A stretch of DNA of 64,000 nt. It comes from Bosea sp. 29B (lineage in GTDB: Bacteria > Pseudomonadota > Alphaproteobacteria > Rhizobiales > Beijerinckiaceae). A program made the position numbers and the translations under genes. Each line of letters begins with the position of its first letter. Position 1 is the first letter of the stretch. The DNA lies in the NCBI RefSeq assembly GCF_902506165.1, contig NZ_LR733817.1, positions 976,255 through 1,040,254 on the forward strand. The letters are read 5' to 3'. The notes under the pieces are model-generated. The model did not search any database. It was not told the origin of the DNA and saw only the letters and a program-made list of their open reading frames with translations. Shown in pieces: positions 41,954 to 50,804 of the stretch.

Positions 41954-42116
41954 CATAATTTTCCAGAAAGAGCGCGGCACCCCGGCTCGTTCGATCCGGG
42001 TCGGGCCATTCGGGGACGAACCGGCGGGCACGCCGGTCAGGGGCAATCGCGGCGACGCGAATCCGGACGGTGAGCGGGCGAGGCCCGGCGGCGTTCGGGA
42101 AAACGGGGAGGTTTTG

Positions 42117-43115
42117 ATGCACAAGCTCGGAATTCTGACAGCATCCCTTGCTGCCATGCTCGGCTTCGGTGGCCTGATGACAGTCGAAGCGCAGGCCCAG
42201 GCACCGGCGCTGAAGAAGATCACCTTCCTCACCAACTACGTCTACAATGGCCGTCACGCTCCGTTCTTCGTCGGCCGCGACAAGGGCTTCTATAAGGAAG
42301 CTGGCTTCGACATCGACATCGCACCGGCGACCGGCAGCGGCTTCGTCATCGCCGCCGTCGACGGCGGCAAGGCCGATTACGGCATGGCCGAAATCGGGCC
42401 GGTCGTTCAGGCGATCGCCAAGGGCGCCAAGCTCAAGGCCTTCATGGTCTACACCGACGTCACCACCAGCGGCCTCGCCTCGCTGACGCCGTTCAAGACG
42501 CCGGACTCGATCATCGGCAAGCGGATCGCGGCATCGCAGACCGACAGCGCCCGCGTCGTGCTGCCGATCATCTTCGACGAGAAGAAGCTCGACGCCTCCA
42601 AGCTGGACTGGCAGGCAGCCGACCCCGGCGTCTATTTCTCGCTGCTCCTGAGCAACCGCGCCGACCTGTTCACCGCCAGCTCTGACGGCGACATGCCGGC
42701 CCTGACCAAGGTCGCGACCGCACAGGGCAAGACCGTCGAATTCTCCAGCTTCGTCGACTGGGGCTATGACGTCTTCGGCTATGTCCTCGTCGCCGGCACG
42801 CCGACCCTCGAGAAGAACCTCGACGAGGCCAGGCGCTTTGCTGCTGCAACGCGCAAGGCCGTCGAATACGCGATCAAGAACCCGGAAGAGACCGCCGAGA
42901 TCATGGTCAAGGCCAACCCGGCCATGAACCGCGACACCGTGCTGACGCAGTGGACCGGCGCGATCAAGTCGATACAGACGCCCTACACAGCCGAGCATGG
43001 CTACGGCGCGGCCGAGGACAAGCGCATCCAGCGCACCATCGACCTGGTGAAGAAGGCGCTGAAGCTCGACGCGGCGCTGACGCCCGACGACCTCTTCGCG
43101 ATCAAGGGCAAATAG
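42117..43115 (+). CDS. ABC transporter substrate-binding protein (NMT1/SsuA-like)
   Basis: 332 residues from ATG 42117, with a strong CGGGGAGG upstream. Signal peptide MHKLGILTASLAAMLGFGGL with a VEAQAQA cleavage region near residue 28. The mature domain has the NMT1/Thi5-like fold: ITFLTNYVYNGRHAPFFVGR, KGFYKEAGFDIDI, ADYGMAEIGPVVQAIAKGAK. Such proteins bind sulfonates, pyrimidine precursors, aromatic acids and similar anions. The ligand is likely the substrate of the UbiD/UbiX block downstream. A small GGCCG-CTC-CGGCC hairpin (43115-43127) follows the stop and may stabilise this transcript end. Confidence 0.85.
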   Translation: MHKLGILTASLAAMLGFGGLMTVEAQAQAPALKKITFLTNYVYNGRHAPFFVGRDKGFYKEAGFDIDIAPATGSGFVIAAVDGGKADYGMAEIGPVVQAIAKGAKLKAFMVYTDVTTSGLASLTPFKTPDSIIGKRIAASQTDSARVVLPIIFDEKKLDASKLDWQAADPGVYFSLLLSNRADLFTASSDGDMPALTKVATAQGKTVEFSSFVDWGYDVFGYVLVAGTPTLEKNLDEARRFAAATRKAVEYAIKNPEETAEIMVKANPAMNRDTVLTQWTGAIKSIQTPYTAEHGYGAAEDKRIQRTIDLVKKALKLDAALTPDDLFAIKGK

Positions 43116-43165
43116 GCCGCTCCGGCCACCCTTCTCAGCCTGACGACCGCACTCCGGAAGCCTCC

Positions 43166-43924
43166 ATGTCCACCTCCCTCGTCATCGACAATCTGTCGAA
43201 GACCTTCGGCTCGACCCTGGCGATCGACCGGGCCTCCTTCTCGGTCCCCGAGAACAGCTTCGTCTCGATCGTCGGCCCCAGCGGCTGCGGCAAGTCCACC
43301 TTGCTGCGCATCGCCGCCGGGCTGGTGCGCGCCAGCAGCGGACGCATCAAGCTGCGCGGGCAGGAGGTCACCGGCCCGATCCGTGATGTCGGCATGGTCT
43401 TCCAGTCGCCGGTGCTGCTGCCCTGGCGCACCACCCTTGGCAACATCCTGTTCGTCGCCGAAATGGGCGGGCTGCGCGCTGCCGACTATGAGGGCCGCGC
43501 CCGCGAACTGATGGCGCTCGCCGGCCTCTCCGGCTTCGAGGACAGCCGCCCCTTCGAATTGTCCGGCGGCATGCAGCAGCGCGCCGCGATCTGCCGGGCG
43601 ATGCTGCTCAAGCCCTCGCTGATCCTGATGGACGAGCCCTTCGGCGCGCTCGACGTCATCACCCGCGAGCGCATGGGCTTCGCCCTGCAGACACTCTGGG
43701 AGGAGAGCCGAAACACCGTGCTCTTCGTCACCCACAGCATCACCGAGGCCGTCCTGCTCTCCGACATCGTCGTGGTGATGTCGCCGCGGCCGGGGCGGAT
43801 CCACGACATCGTCGAGATCGACCTGCCGCGCTCGCGCACCACCGCGACCCTGCGCGATCCCCGCTTCGTCGCCTTCGCCGCCCGCGTGCGCGAGGGCATC
43901 GAAGCCGGCGAGACGGAGTACTGA
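43166..43924 (+). CDS. ABC transporter ATP-binding protein (SsuB/TauB-like)
   Basis: 252 residues from ATG 43166. Walker A GPSGCGKST at 37-45, Q-loop MVFQSPVLLPWRTTLGN with the L-P-W-x-T motif of this class, signature LSGGMQQRAAICRAM near 132-146, Walker B LILMDEPFGALD near 152-163. A single-domain ATPase of nitrate/taurine/sulfonate-type importers. It partners the permease 2 bp downstream and the binding protein upstream. Confidence 0.9.
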   Translation: MSTSLVIDNLSKTFGSTLAIDRASFSVPENSFVSIVGPSGCGKSTLLRIAAGLVRASSGRIKLRGQEVTGPIRDVGMVFQSPVLLPWRTTLGNILFVAEMGGLRAADYEGRARELMALAGLSGFEDSRPFELSGGMQQRAAICRAMLLKPSLILMDEPFGALDVITRERMGFALQTLWEESRNTVLFVTHSITEAVLLSDIVVVMSPRPGRIHDIVEIDLPRSRTTATLRDPRFVAFAARVREGIEAGETEY

Positions 43925-43926
43925 CG

Positions 43927-44694
43927 ATGGCCGAGACCTCCCTTGTCGCGCGCCTGCGCCCGCTCCTGTTCCTGGCCGTCCTGCTGCTGGCCTGGGAGAT
44001 CGGCGCGCCGCTGCTGGGCATCCCCGGCTACGTGCTGCCGCTGCCTTCCGCGATCGCCGCCCGCTTCGCCGAGACCGCCTCGATCCAGCTGCACGGACTG
44101 GCGATGACCGGCATGACCACGCTGGTCGGCCTCGTTCTGGCGCTGGTCTTCGGCGTCCTGCTCGCGCTGCTCGTCATCTATGTGCCGATGCTGCGCTCGA
44201 TCGTGATGCCGCTGCTCGCCGCCTTCAACTCGATCCCGAAGATCGCGGTGGCGCCGCTGTTCGTGATCTGGTTCGGCCTCGGCGTCGAATCCAAGATCAT
44301 CCTCGCCTTTCTGCTGGCGCTGTTCCCGATCTTCGTGAACTCGCTGACCGGGCTCGGCGAGATCGAGGCCGATGTCATCGACCTCTCGACGCTGGCCGGC
44401 GGCACGCGCTGGCGCATCTTCACCAAGGTGCGCCTGATGAACGCCGTCCCCTACATCACCGACGCGCTCAAGGTCGCCTTCCCGCTGGCGCTGGTCGGCT
44501 CGATCGTCGGCGAGTTCATCGGCGGCAACGACGGCATCGGCCATCTCATCCTGTTCGGTCAGTTCAACATGGATACCCCGCTCGTCTTCGCGGCGCTGGT
44601 CTCGATCACTGCTTTCACCACGCTCGGCATCGGGGCGGTCTCGCTGTTCGAGCGCATGGCCCTGACCTGGCGCCCATCGCAACGCCGGCGCTGA
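43927..44694 (+). CDS. ABC transporter permease (SsuC/TauC-like)
   Basis: 255 residues with six predicted helices. The EAA-type loop is VIDLSTLAGGTRWRIFTKVR, followed by LMNAVPYITDALKVAFPLAL. The NSIPKIAVAPLFVIWFGLG segment near 101-119 is typical of the family. Starts 2 bp after the ATPase stop and completes the three-part importer. Confidence 0.9.
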   Translation: MAETSLVARLRPLLFLAVLLLAWEIGAPLLGIPGYVLPLPSAIAARFAETASIQLHGLAMTGMTTLVGLVLALVFGVLLALLVIYVPMLRSIVMPLLAAFNSIPKIAVAPLFVIWFGLGVESKIILAFLLALFPIFVNSLTGLGEIEADVIDLSTLAGGTRWRIFTKVRLMNAVPYITDALKVAFPLALVGSIVGEFIGGNDGIGHLILFGQFNMDTPLVFAALVSITAFTTLGIGAVSLFERMALTWRPSQRRR

Positions 44695-44731
44695 CGCGCC
44701 CGCCCGACATCACATCCGCAAGGACAATCCG

Positions 44732-46054
44732 ATGAGAAACTATATCGCGCGCCTGAAGGAAAGAGGCGATCTGCTGGTCGTCGACAGAGAGGTCGATCCC
44801 TTCCACGAGCTCGCCGCCGTGACCCATGCCGCGCAGAAGCGCTGGGGCAAGCCGATCCTGTTCAACAAGGTCAAGGGCACCCGCTTCCCGGTCGTCACCA
44901 ATGTCTATGGCTCGCGCGAGCGGCTGGCCGAGATCATCGGCATCGACGCCGCCGATTTCTGCCGGCAATGGAGCAATCTCGCCAATCTCGGCAGCAGCGC
45001 CGGCGGCCCCGCCTTCGTGCAGTCGCAGGATGACGAGCTGATCGAGTGCAAGCTCTCCGAGCTGCCGCTGATCACCTATTCCGACCGCGACGCAGCGCCC
45101 TATTTTACCTCGGCGATGTTCATCGCCAAGGACCCCGAGACCGGCGTCGGCAACCTGTCCTATCACCGCTCGATGTTCGTCAGCGACGAGGAGCTGCGCT
45201 GCCGGCTGGCACCGCGCCACCACCTGACGATCTATCACGAGAAGGCCGAGAAGATGGGCAAGCCGCTCGAGGCGGCCATGCTGATCGGCGCGCCCTCGAC
45301 CTCGTTCCTGACCGCCGCCGCCCCGCTGCCCTATGATGTCGACGAGCTCGAAGTCGCGGCCCGCCTCAAGGGCAGCCCGATCGCGATGCGCAAGTGCAAG
45401 CATATCGACCTCGAAGTGCCGGCCGATACCGAGATCGTCATCGAGGGCCGCTTCCTGCCGAACGAGCGCCGGCCCGAGGGACCGTTCGGCGAGTTCATGG
45501 GCTATTACGTCCCGGAAGGCCCCAACGCGGTCTTCGAGGTGCTGGGCGTCACCGTCCGCAAGGACGCCGTCTTCCACTCGATCCTGTGCGGCTCGGCCGA
45601 AGAGGTGCTGACGCTGGAGCTCTCTGTCTCCGCCAATATCTACCAGCGCCTCAGCGCCGCCCTGCCGGGGATCCTCGACGTCACCTGCCAGCCCTTCGTC
45701 AACCACGCGATCGTCAAGATGGACACGCAGTTCGAGGGCCATGCCCGCCAGGTCATGCTGGCGACGATCGGCGCCGAGCCGATCTGGGCCAAGATCATCA
45801 CCGTCGTCGACCCCGACGTGAACATCTACGACATGGACGACGTGATGTGGGCGACGCTGACGCGCTGCCGGCCCGACAAGGACATGCTGATCATCCCGGA
45901 GACGCCGTCCTTCTATCGCGACGAGCAGAAGGACCATTGGGGCCGCCTGCTGATCGACGCGACCAAGCCGTTCCACCGCAAGCCGGAATTCGAGCGCAAG
46001 AAGATCCGCCTCGCCGACCAGATCGTCCTCTCCGACTGGTTCGACAACGCCTGA
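44732..46054 (+). CDS. UbiD family decarboxylase (prenyl-FMN dependent)
   Basis: 440 residues. Reversible decarboxylation of an aromatic, heteroaromatic or alpha,beta-unsaturated acid, using prenylated FMN supplied by UbiX. Visible family blocks: MRNYIARLKERGDLLVVDRE, then LSYHRSMFV and RRPEGPFGEFMGYYVPEG near 244-261, carrying the Arg and Glu of the catalytic E-R-E set. Slightly shorter than E. coli UbiD (about 500), as in small-substrate members such as pyrrole-2-carboxylate decarboxylase. The importer upstream and UbiX downstream support a catabolic role rather than ubiquinone synthesis. Confidence 0.85.
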   Translation: MRNYIARLKERGDLLVVDREVDPFHELAAVTHAAQKRWGKPILFNKVKGTRFPVVTNVYGSRERLAEIIGIDAADFCRQWSNLANLGSSAGGPAFVQSQDDELIECKLSELPLITYSDRDAAPYFTSAMFIAKDPETGVGNLSYHRSMFVSDEELRCRLAPRHHLTIYHEKAEKMGKPLEAAMLIGAPSTSFLTAAAPLPYDVDELEVAARLKGSPIAMRKCKHIDLEVPADTEIVIEGRFLPNERRPEGPFGEFMGYYVPEGPNAVFEVLGVTVRKDAVFHSILCGSAEEVLTLELSVSANIYQRLSAALPGILDVTCQPFVNHAIVKMDTQFEGHARQVMLATIGAEPIWAKIITVVDPDVNIYDMDDVMWATLTRCRPDKDMLIIPETPSFYRDEQKDHWGRLLIDATKPFHRKPEFERKKIRLADQIVLSDWFDNA

Positions 46055-46070
46055 GCGCAGCGGGTTTCCC

Positions 46071-46679
46071 ATGAGCGATCGCGACACGCCTTTACGCATC
46101 ATCGTCGGCATCAGCGGCGCCTCCGGCGCCGTCTACGGCGTGCGGGCGCTCGAACTGCTGGCGGCGGCGGGCGTCGAGACCCATCTCGTCGTCACCCGCT
46201 CGGCGCATCTGACTTTGTCGCAGGAGCTCGGCATGAGCCCTGCGGCGCTGGCCGAGAAGGCGAGCGTCGTCCACAACATCCAGGACATCGGCGCGACCAT
46301 CTCCAGCGGCTCGTTTCGCACGCTCGGCATGTTGATCGCCCCCTGCTCGGTGCGCACCATGTCGGAGATCGCGACCGGCGTGACCTCGACCCTGATCAGC
46401 CGGGCGGCCGACGTCGTGCTCAAGGAGCGCCGCAAGCTGGTGCTGATGGTCAGGGAGACTCCGCTGCATCTCGGCCATCTCAGGACGATGACCAGCCTTG
46501 CCGAGATGGGCGCGATCATCATGCCGCCGGTGCCGGCCTTCTACGCCCTGCCGGAGACGATCGCCGACATGGTCGACCACAGCGTCGGGCGCGCGCTCGA
46601 CCCGTTCGGCGTCGATTGCGGCGCGGTCCGCCGCTGGGCCGGCATGGCGGCTGCCCGCAAGACCGCTTCCGAAGCCTGA
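46071..46679 (+). CDS. ubiX: UbiX family flavin prenyltransferase
   Basis: 202 residues, 16 bp after the UbiD gene. Makes prenyl-FMN for UbiD from FMN and dimethylallyl phosphate. Motifs: IIVGISGASGAVYGVRALEL near residues 7-26, SSGSFRTLGMLIAPCSVRTM near 80-99, and RKLVLMVRETPLHLGHLRTM near 124-143. The flavoprotein-like Rossmann fold is complete. Its pairing with UbiD makes both calls stronger. Confidence 0.9.
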   Translation: MSDRDTPLRIIVGISGASGAVYGVRALELLAAAGVETHLVVTRSAHLTLSQELGMSPAALAEKASVVHNIQDIGATISSGSFRTLGMLIAPCSVRTMSEIATGVTSTLISRAADVVLKERRKLVLMVRETPLHLGHLRTMTSLAEMGAIIMPPVPAFYALPETIADMVDHSVGRALDPFGVDCGAVRRWAGMAAARKTASEA

Positions 46680-46695
46680 GCGCAGGAGCCCGGTC

Positions 46696-47439
46696 ATGAC
46701 ACCATCCGCGCCTCACCCCAGACGCCGCCCGGTGCATGGCGCGATGATCGGCGTCATCGTGCTCGACACCGGCTTCGACCGCTTGCCCGGCGACGTCGCC
46801 AACACCGGGACCTGGGACTTCCCGGTGCAGTTCCGCGTCGTGCGCGGCGTCACGCCGAAGGACGTGATCGAGGGCGACCCGCAGCAGGCGCTCGGGCCGT
46901 TCCGCGACGCCATAGACGATCTCGTCGCGATCGGCGCCGCCGGCATCACCACGAGTTGCGGCTTCCTCGCCGCGGTCCATCCGGAGCTGCGCCGCCATTC
47001 CCCGGTCCCGATCGCGACCTCCAGCCTGATGCAGATCCCGCTCGCGCTCAACCTGCTGCCCGAGGATCGGACAGTCGGCGTGATCGTCTCCGACCGCAAG
47101 GCGCTGCAGGACCGGCATTTCCGTAATGTCGGCGCCCCGACCGGCCTGCCGCTCGGCGAGTTGCCGGAGGACGGCGTCATCCGCTCGCATATGCGCGAGA
47201 ACCGGCCGCTCGCCAATCACGAAGCCCAGGAGCGCGAGGTGCTCGCGGTCGTAGAGCGCATGCTGGCTGAGACCCCGGCGATCGGCGCCATCGTCAGCGA
47301 ATGCGCCAACCTGCCGCCGCATTCGGCCGCGATCCAGCGCGCATTCAGCCTGCCGGTCTTCGACATCGTCACTCTGGTCGACTGGCTCCATGCCGCGATC
47401 CGGCCGCGGGATTACGGCATTCCGAGGCTGCGCAGATGA
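46696..47439 (+). CDS. Aspartate/glutamate racemase-like protein
   Basis: 247 residues from ATG 46696 with GCAGGAGCC upstream. Two Cys in the expected racemase positions are present: GITTSCGFLA near residue 88 and IVSECANLPPH near residue 202, the pair used in cofactor-independent racemisation. Also related in form to maleate isomerase and arylmalonate decarboxylase folds. In this cluster it may epimerise the acid substrate, but the reaction is uncertain. Overlaps the FAD enzyme gene by 4 bp. Confidence 0.7.
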   Translation: MTPSAPHPRRRPVHGAMIGVIVLDTGFDRLPGDVANTGTWDFPVQFRVVRGVTPKDVIEGDPQQALGPFRDAIDDLVAIGAAGITTSCGFLAAVHPELRRHSPVPIATSSLMQIPLALNLLPEDRTVGVIVSDRKALQDRHFRNVGAPTGLPLGELPEDGVIRSHMRENRPLANHEAQEREVLAVVERMLAETPAIGAIVSECANLPPHSAAIQRAFSLPVFDIVTLVDWLHAAIRPRDYGIPRLRR

Positions 47440-48539
47440 CCTACGACCTCGTCGTGGTCGGCGGCGGCCTGATCGGCGCCGCGATCGCCTGGGGCGCGAG
47501 CCGCGCCGGCGCCAGCGTCGCCCTCCTCGACGAAGGCGATGTCGCGTACCGGGCCTCGCGCGGCAATTTCGGCCTGATCTGGCTGCAGGGCAAAGGCGTC
47601 GGCAAGCCGGCCTATATGCACTGGTCGCTGCGGGCCGGCCGCTTGTGGAAAGACCTCGCAGGAGAACTCCATGCCGCCACCGGCCTCGATACCGGCTGGC
47701 GGCAAACGGGCGGCCTGCACTTCTGCTTCTCCGAAGCCGAGCTCGACAAGCGCCGCGACGTCCTCGCCCGCAGCCATGCCGATGGCGGCGAGATCACGAT
47801 GCAGTTCCTCGACCGGACGGCGCTGCGCGATCTCGTGCCCGGGATCGGTCCCGAGGTCGTGGGGGCCTCCTTCTCACCGGAGGATTCGCATGTCAGCCCG
47901 CTCTATCTGCTGCGCGCCTTGCAGCAGGCCTTGCAGGATCGCGGCGGCAGCTATCGGCCTGGCACCACCGTCACCGAGATCCGCCCAGAAACCGGTGGCT
48001 TTACCGTCGCGACGCCCGCTGGCGCGGTCCATGGCCGCCGCATCGTCCTCGCCGCCGGCCTCGGTTCCGCCCGGCTCGCGCCGCAGCTCGGCCTGTCCAT
48101 GCCGGTGGAACCCGAGCGCGGCCAGATCGTGGTGACGGAGCGCGTGCGCGCCTGCTTCCCCTACGCCGCAAACTGCCTGCGCCAGACCGCCGAAGGCTCG
48201 TTCCTGTTCGGCAGCAGCCATGAGGAGGTCGGCTTCGACGACGGCACGCAGGTTGCGACCGCGGCTGACCTCTGCGCCACGGCGCTGCGCGTCCTGCCCG
48301 GGCTGGAGACGGCGGGGGTGGTGCGCTTCTGGGGCTCGCTGCGCGTCATGACGCCGGACGGGCTGCCGATCTATGAGGAATCCCACCGCTATCCCGGCGC
48401 CTTCGCCGCGACCTGCCATAGCGGGGTGACGCTCGCCAGCGTGCATGCCTTCGACATCGGCCCGACGGTCGCGGCCGGCGCCCTCCCCGCGGCGGTCGCC
48501 AGTTTCGGAAGCGGACGGTTCGATGTTCAGGCGCATTGA
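47436..48539 (+). CDS. FAD-dependent oxidoreductase, DAO/DadA type (HcnC-like subunit)
   Basis: 367 residues from ATG 47436 in an ATGA overlap. The FAD-binding motif is LVVVGGGLIGAAIAWGASRA at residues 5-24, followed by the DAO-fold segment VEPERGQIVVTE and a C-terminal GLPIYEESHRYPG and CHSGVTLA. Size and neighbours fit the beta subunit of heterotrimeric HcnABC-type and OoxAB-type dehydrogenases that oxidise glycine, opines, or D-hydroxyproline. The next two genes encode the other subunits, overlapping by 17 bp and 4 bp. Confidence 0.85.
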   Translation: MTYDLVVVGGGLIGAAIAWGASRAGASVALLDEGDVAYRASRGNFGLIWLQGKGVGKPAYMHWSLRAGRLWKDLAGELHAATGLDTGWRQTGGLHFCFSEAELDKRRDVLARSHADGGEITMQFLDRTALRDLVPGIGPEVVGASFSPEDSHVSPLYLLRALQQALQDRGGSYRPGTTVTEIRPETGGFTVATPAGAVHGRRIVLAAGLGSARLAPQLGLSMPVEPERGQIVVTERVRACFPYAANCLRQTAEGSFLFGSSHEEVGFDDGTQVATAADLCATALRVLPGLETAGVVRFWGSLRVMTPDGLPIYEESHRYPGAFAATCHSGVTLASVHAFDIGPTVAAGALPAAVASFGSGRFDVQAH

Positions 48540-48819
48540 GCCTGCCGCTGCCGTAGGCGGCCCCTCCCTGAGCTTCGAGGGGCGCGAAATCGCCTTTCAC
48601 CCCGGCGACAGCGTGGCTGCCGCCCTGCTCGCCGCCGGCATCGGCGCACTTCGGCAGAGCCCGGTCGATGCCTCGCCGCGCGCGCCCTACTGCATGATGG
48701 GCGTCTGCTTCGAATGCCTGGTCAAGATCGATGGCCGCCAGAACCAGCAGGCCTGCCTGACACCGGCACAGGACGGCATGGTGGTGCGCCGTCAGATCGG
48801 CGCAAGGCAGTTGCCATGA
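48523..48819 (+). CDS. [2Fe-2S] ferredoxin-like subunit (HcnA-like)
   Basis: 98 residues from ATG 48523, starting inside the end of the previous gene. Four Cys are spaced C57-x4-C62-x2-C65-x12-C78 (CMMGVCFEC then ACLTP), the plant-type ferredoxin cluster. The N-terminal half (LSFEGREIAFHPGDSVAAAL) is the usual beta-grasp. It carries electrons between the two FAD subunits. Overlaps the next gene by 4 bp. Confidence 0.85.
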   Translation: MFRRIEPAAAVGGPSLSFEGREIAFHPGDSVAAALLAAGIGALRQSPVDASPRAPYCMMGVCFECLVKIDGRQNQQACLTPAQDGMVVRRQIGARQLP

Positions 48820-50231
48820 GCCAGGACTGGGATGCGATCGTGATCGGCGCCGGCCCTGCCGGCATGGCGGCAGCGGCGACCTTGGCCGAAGGCGGCGCGC
48901 GGACCCTGCTGCTCGACGAGCAGGCCGAGCCCGGCGGCCAAATCTACCGCGCCATCGAGCGCAACCGCGGCAATGCCAGGCTCTCGGCGATCCTCGGGCC
49001 CGACTATCTGCACGGCGCGGCGCTCACTGAGCGCCTGCGCGCCTCCGGCACCCAGCTACGCTTCTCCAGCACCGTCTGGCGGGTCGAGCCTGGCGCCACG
49101 GTCTGGTCGCGCACCTACGGCACGGTCGCGCTCGACCGGGCCAGAGCCCTGGTGATCGCGACAGGCGCGATGGAACGCCCGGTGCCGCTGGCGGGCTGGA
49201 CCTTGCCGGGCGTGATGACGGTCGGCGCCCTGCAGATCCTGCTGAAATCGAGTGGCCTCGTCCCGAGTGGGCGAGTCGTCCTCGCCGGTACCGGGCCGCT
49301 CTTCTATCTCTTCGCGCGGCAATGCCTCGATGCCGGCGTCGAGCACCTGACCTTGCTCGACACCGCCCGATCCGGAAACATTCCCGCCGCGCTGCCGCAT
49401 CTGCCGCGCGCTTTCACCGGCCAGGGCTGGCGCTATCTCGCCAAGGGCGCCGGCCTGCTCGCGGCCCTGACGCTCGGGCGGGTGAAACTCCTGCGCGGCG
49501 TCAGCGAGATCGCGATCGAGGGCGAAGAGCGCGCCACCGCGATCCGCTTCCGCGTCGGCAAGACCCCGCACCGGCTCGCCTGCGATCTGGTCGGCCTGCA
49601 TGAGGGCGTGATCCCGCAGCAGCAGCTTCCGCGCTCGCTCGGCTGCGCCTTCGATTGGAACGACGCCCAATCCTGCTTCCAGCCGCGCCGCGATGCCCGG
49701 GGCGCCAGCACGCAGCCCGGCATCTTCATCGCCGGCGATACCGGCGGCATCATCGGGGCGCAAGCCAGCCGTCATGAGGGCGAAGCGGCTGCCCACGCCA
49801 TCCTGGCGGAGCTCGGCCGAATTACCCCCTCCGAACGCGACGCCCGGCTGCGCAGCGTCCGACACGCGCGCAACGCTCATCTTTCGGCCCGGCCATTCCT
49901 CGACCGCCTGTACCGGCCGAGCCCGGATCTCGTCGCGCCGCCGGATCCGGTCACGATCTGTCGCTGCGAAGCGGTCTGCGCCGGCTCGCTGCGCCAGGCG
50001 GTGGAGCGCGGGGCGCTCGGCCCCAGCCAGGCGAAAGCCTTCCTGCGTGTCGGCATGGGCCCGTGCCAGGGACGGCTCTGCGGGCCGAGCGTGACCGGGC
50101 TGATCGCGCGAGAGACGAACCGGAGCGAGGCCGAAACCGGCTATTACCGCGTCCGCGACCCAATCAAGCCCGTCACCGTGGGTGAACTGGCAAAGGCCTC
50201 GCAACAGAATGCTTCGCAGTGTGGAGGCTGA
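48816..50231 (+). CDS. FAD/NAD(P)-binding subunit with BFD-like [2Fe-2S] domain (HcnB-like)
   Basis: 471 residues from ATG 48816. N-terminal FAD site AIVIGAGPAGMAAAATLAEG near 8-27 and a C-G-P/A-T-G-A-M-E-R-P-type second motif (VIATGAMERPVPLAGWTLPG). Residues 375-430 form a bacterioferritin-associated-ferredoxin-like domain with paired Cys (TICRCEAVC and GPCQGRLCGP). The subunit set DAO, small Fe-S, and this alpha subunit matches HcnABC/LhpBEF-type dehydrogenases. Membrane association and a quinone acceptor are likely but not visible. Confidence 0.85.
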   Translation: MSQDWDAIVIGAGPAGMAAAATLAEGGARTLLLDEQAEPGGQIYRAIERNRGNARLSAILGPDYLHGAALTERLRASGTQLRFSSTVWRVEPGATVWSRTYGTVALDRARALVIATGAMERPVPLAGWTLPGVMTVGALQILLKSSGLVPSGRVVLAGTGPLFYLFARQCLDAGVEHLTLLDTARSGNIPAALPHLPRAFTGQGWRYLAKGAGLLAALTLGRVKLLRGVSEIAIEGEERATAIRFRVGKTPHRLACDLVGLHEGVIPQQQLPRSLGCAFDWNDAQSCFQPRRDARGASTQPGIFIAGDTGGIIGAQASRHEGEAAAHAILAELGRITPSERDARLRSVRHARNAHLSARPFLDRLYRPSPDLVAPPDPVTICRCEAVCAGSLRQAVERGALGPSQAKAFLRVGMGPCQGRLCGPSVTGLIARETNRSEAETGYYRVRDPIKPVTVGELAKASQQNASQCGG

Positions 50232-50232
50232 C

Positions 50233-50778
50233 ATGAGCAAGCTCGACCTCGACGGCCCGCTCTGGCGCTTCGCGCTGGAATTCTATGCGCTGCCCAGCGT
50301 CGCCGAAGCCTGCCTGACCTTGCAGGACGAAGCCGGGCTCGATGTGATCCAGTTGCTGACAGCGACTTATGCCGATCTTGCCCTGCGGCAGCCGCTCTCG
50401 TCAGAGGATGTCGCTGAGCTCGACCGGCAGACGACCGAATGGCGGGCAGCGACGGTCCTGCCGCTGCGCGAGATCCGCCGTGTCCTCAAACCGCCGAGGG
50501 ATGGCTTTCCCGAGGAGCGGCAGCTCCTGCGGGAGAAGGTCAAGGCAGCCGAGCTTCTCGCTGAACAAATCCAGCTCGCCATGACCGAGCAATGGCTGGG
50601 CCGGCGTGAGCCGAGCCCCGGCCTGCCGATGCAGGAGGTGCTCGGCTTGCTGCTCAGCAAGGACGGCTCGCAGCAAGGGAGCGAACGCACGATCGGCATC
50701 GCCCTCTCCGCCCTGGCGACCGCGCGGGACACCGTCGTCCGCAACCGCGGCGTGACCGGGAGCCCCGCGGACCGCTAG
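50233..50778 (+). CDS. TIGR02444 family (DUF2390-like) hypothetical protein
   Basis: 181 residues from ATG 50233, immediately after the previous stop. It opens LDGPLWRFALEFYALPSVAE with LTLQDEAGLDVIQLLTATYA, the typical L-W-x-F-x-L-x-x-Y-x-x-x-x-V-x-x-A-C-L-x-L-Q-D pattern of this all-helical family. No function is known. Position in the transcript is probably incidental because it occurs elsewhere in unrelated contexts. Convergent with the Gfo/Idh gene. Confidence 0.75.
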   Translation: MSKLDLDGPLWRFALEFYALPSVAEACLTLQDEAGLDVIQLLTATYADLALRQPLSSEDVAELDRQTTEWRAATVLPLREIRRVLKPPRDGFPEERQLLREKVKAAELLAEQIQLAMTEQWLGRREPSPGLPMQEVLGLLLSKDGSQQGSERTIGIALSALATARDTVVRNRGVTGSPADR

Positions 50779-50804
50779 TCCCCTGGCGATGGCCGGCGAA
50801 CGCC

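Noticed and set aside
41394..42998. Long minus-strand frame across the IclR gene, its operator and the NMT1-type gene
   Set aside because: Crosses an intergenic region with operators and opposes a gene with a signal peptide and strong ribosome-binding site.
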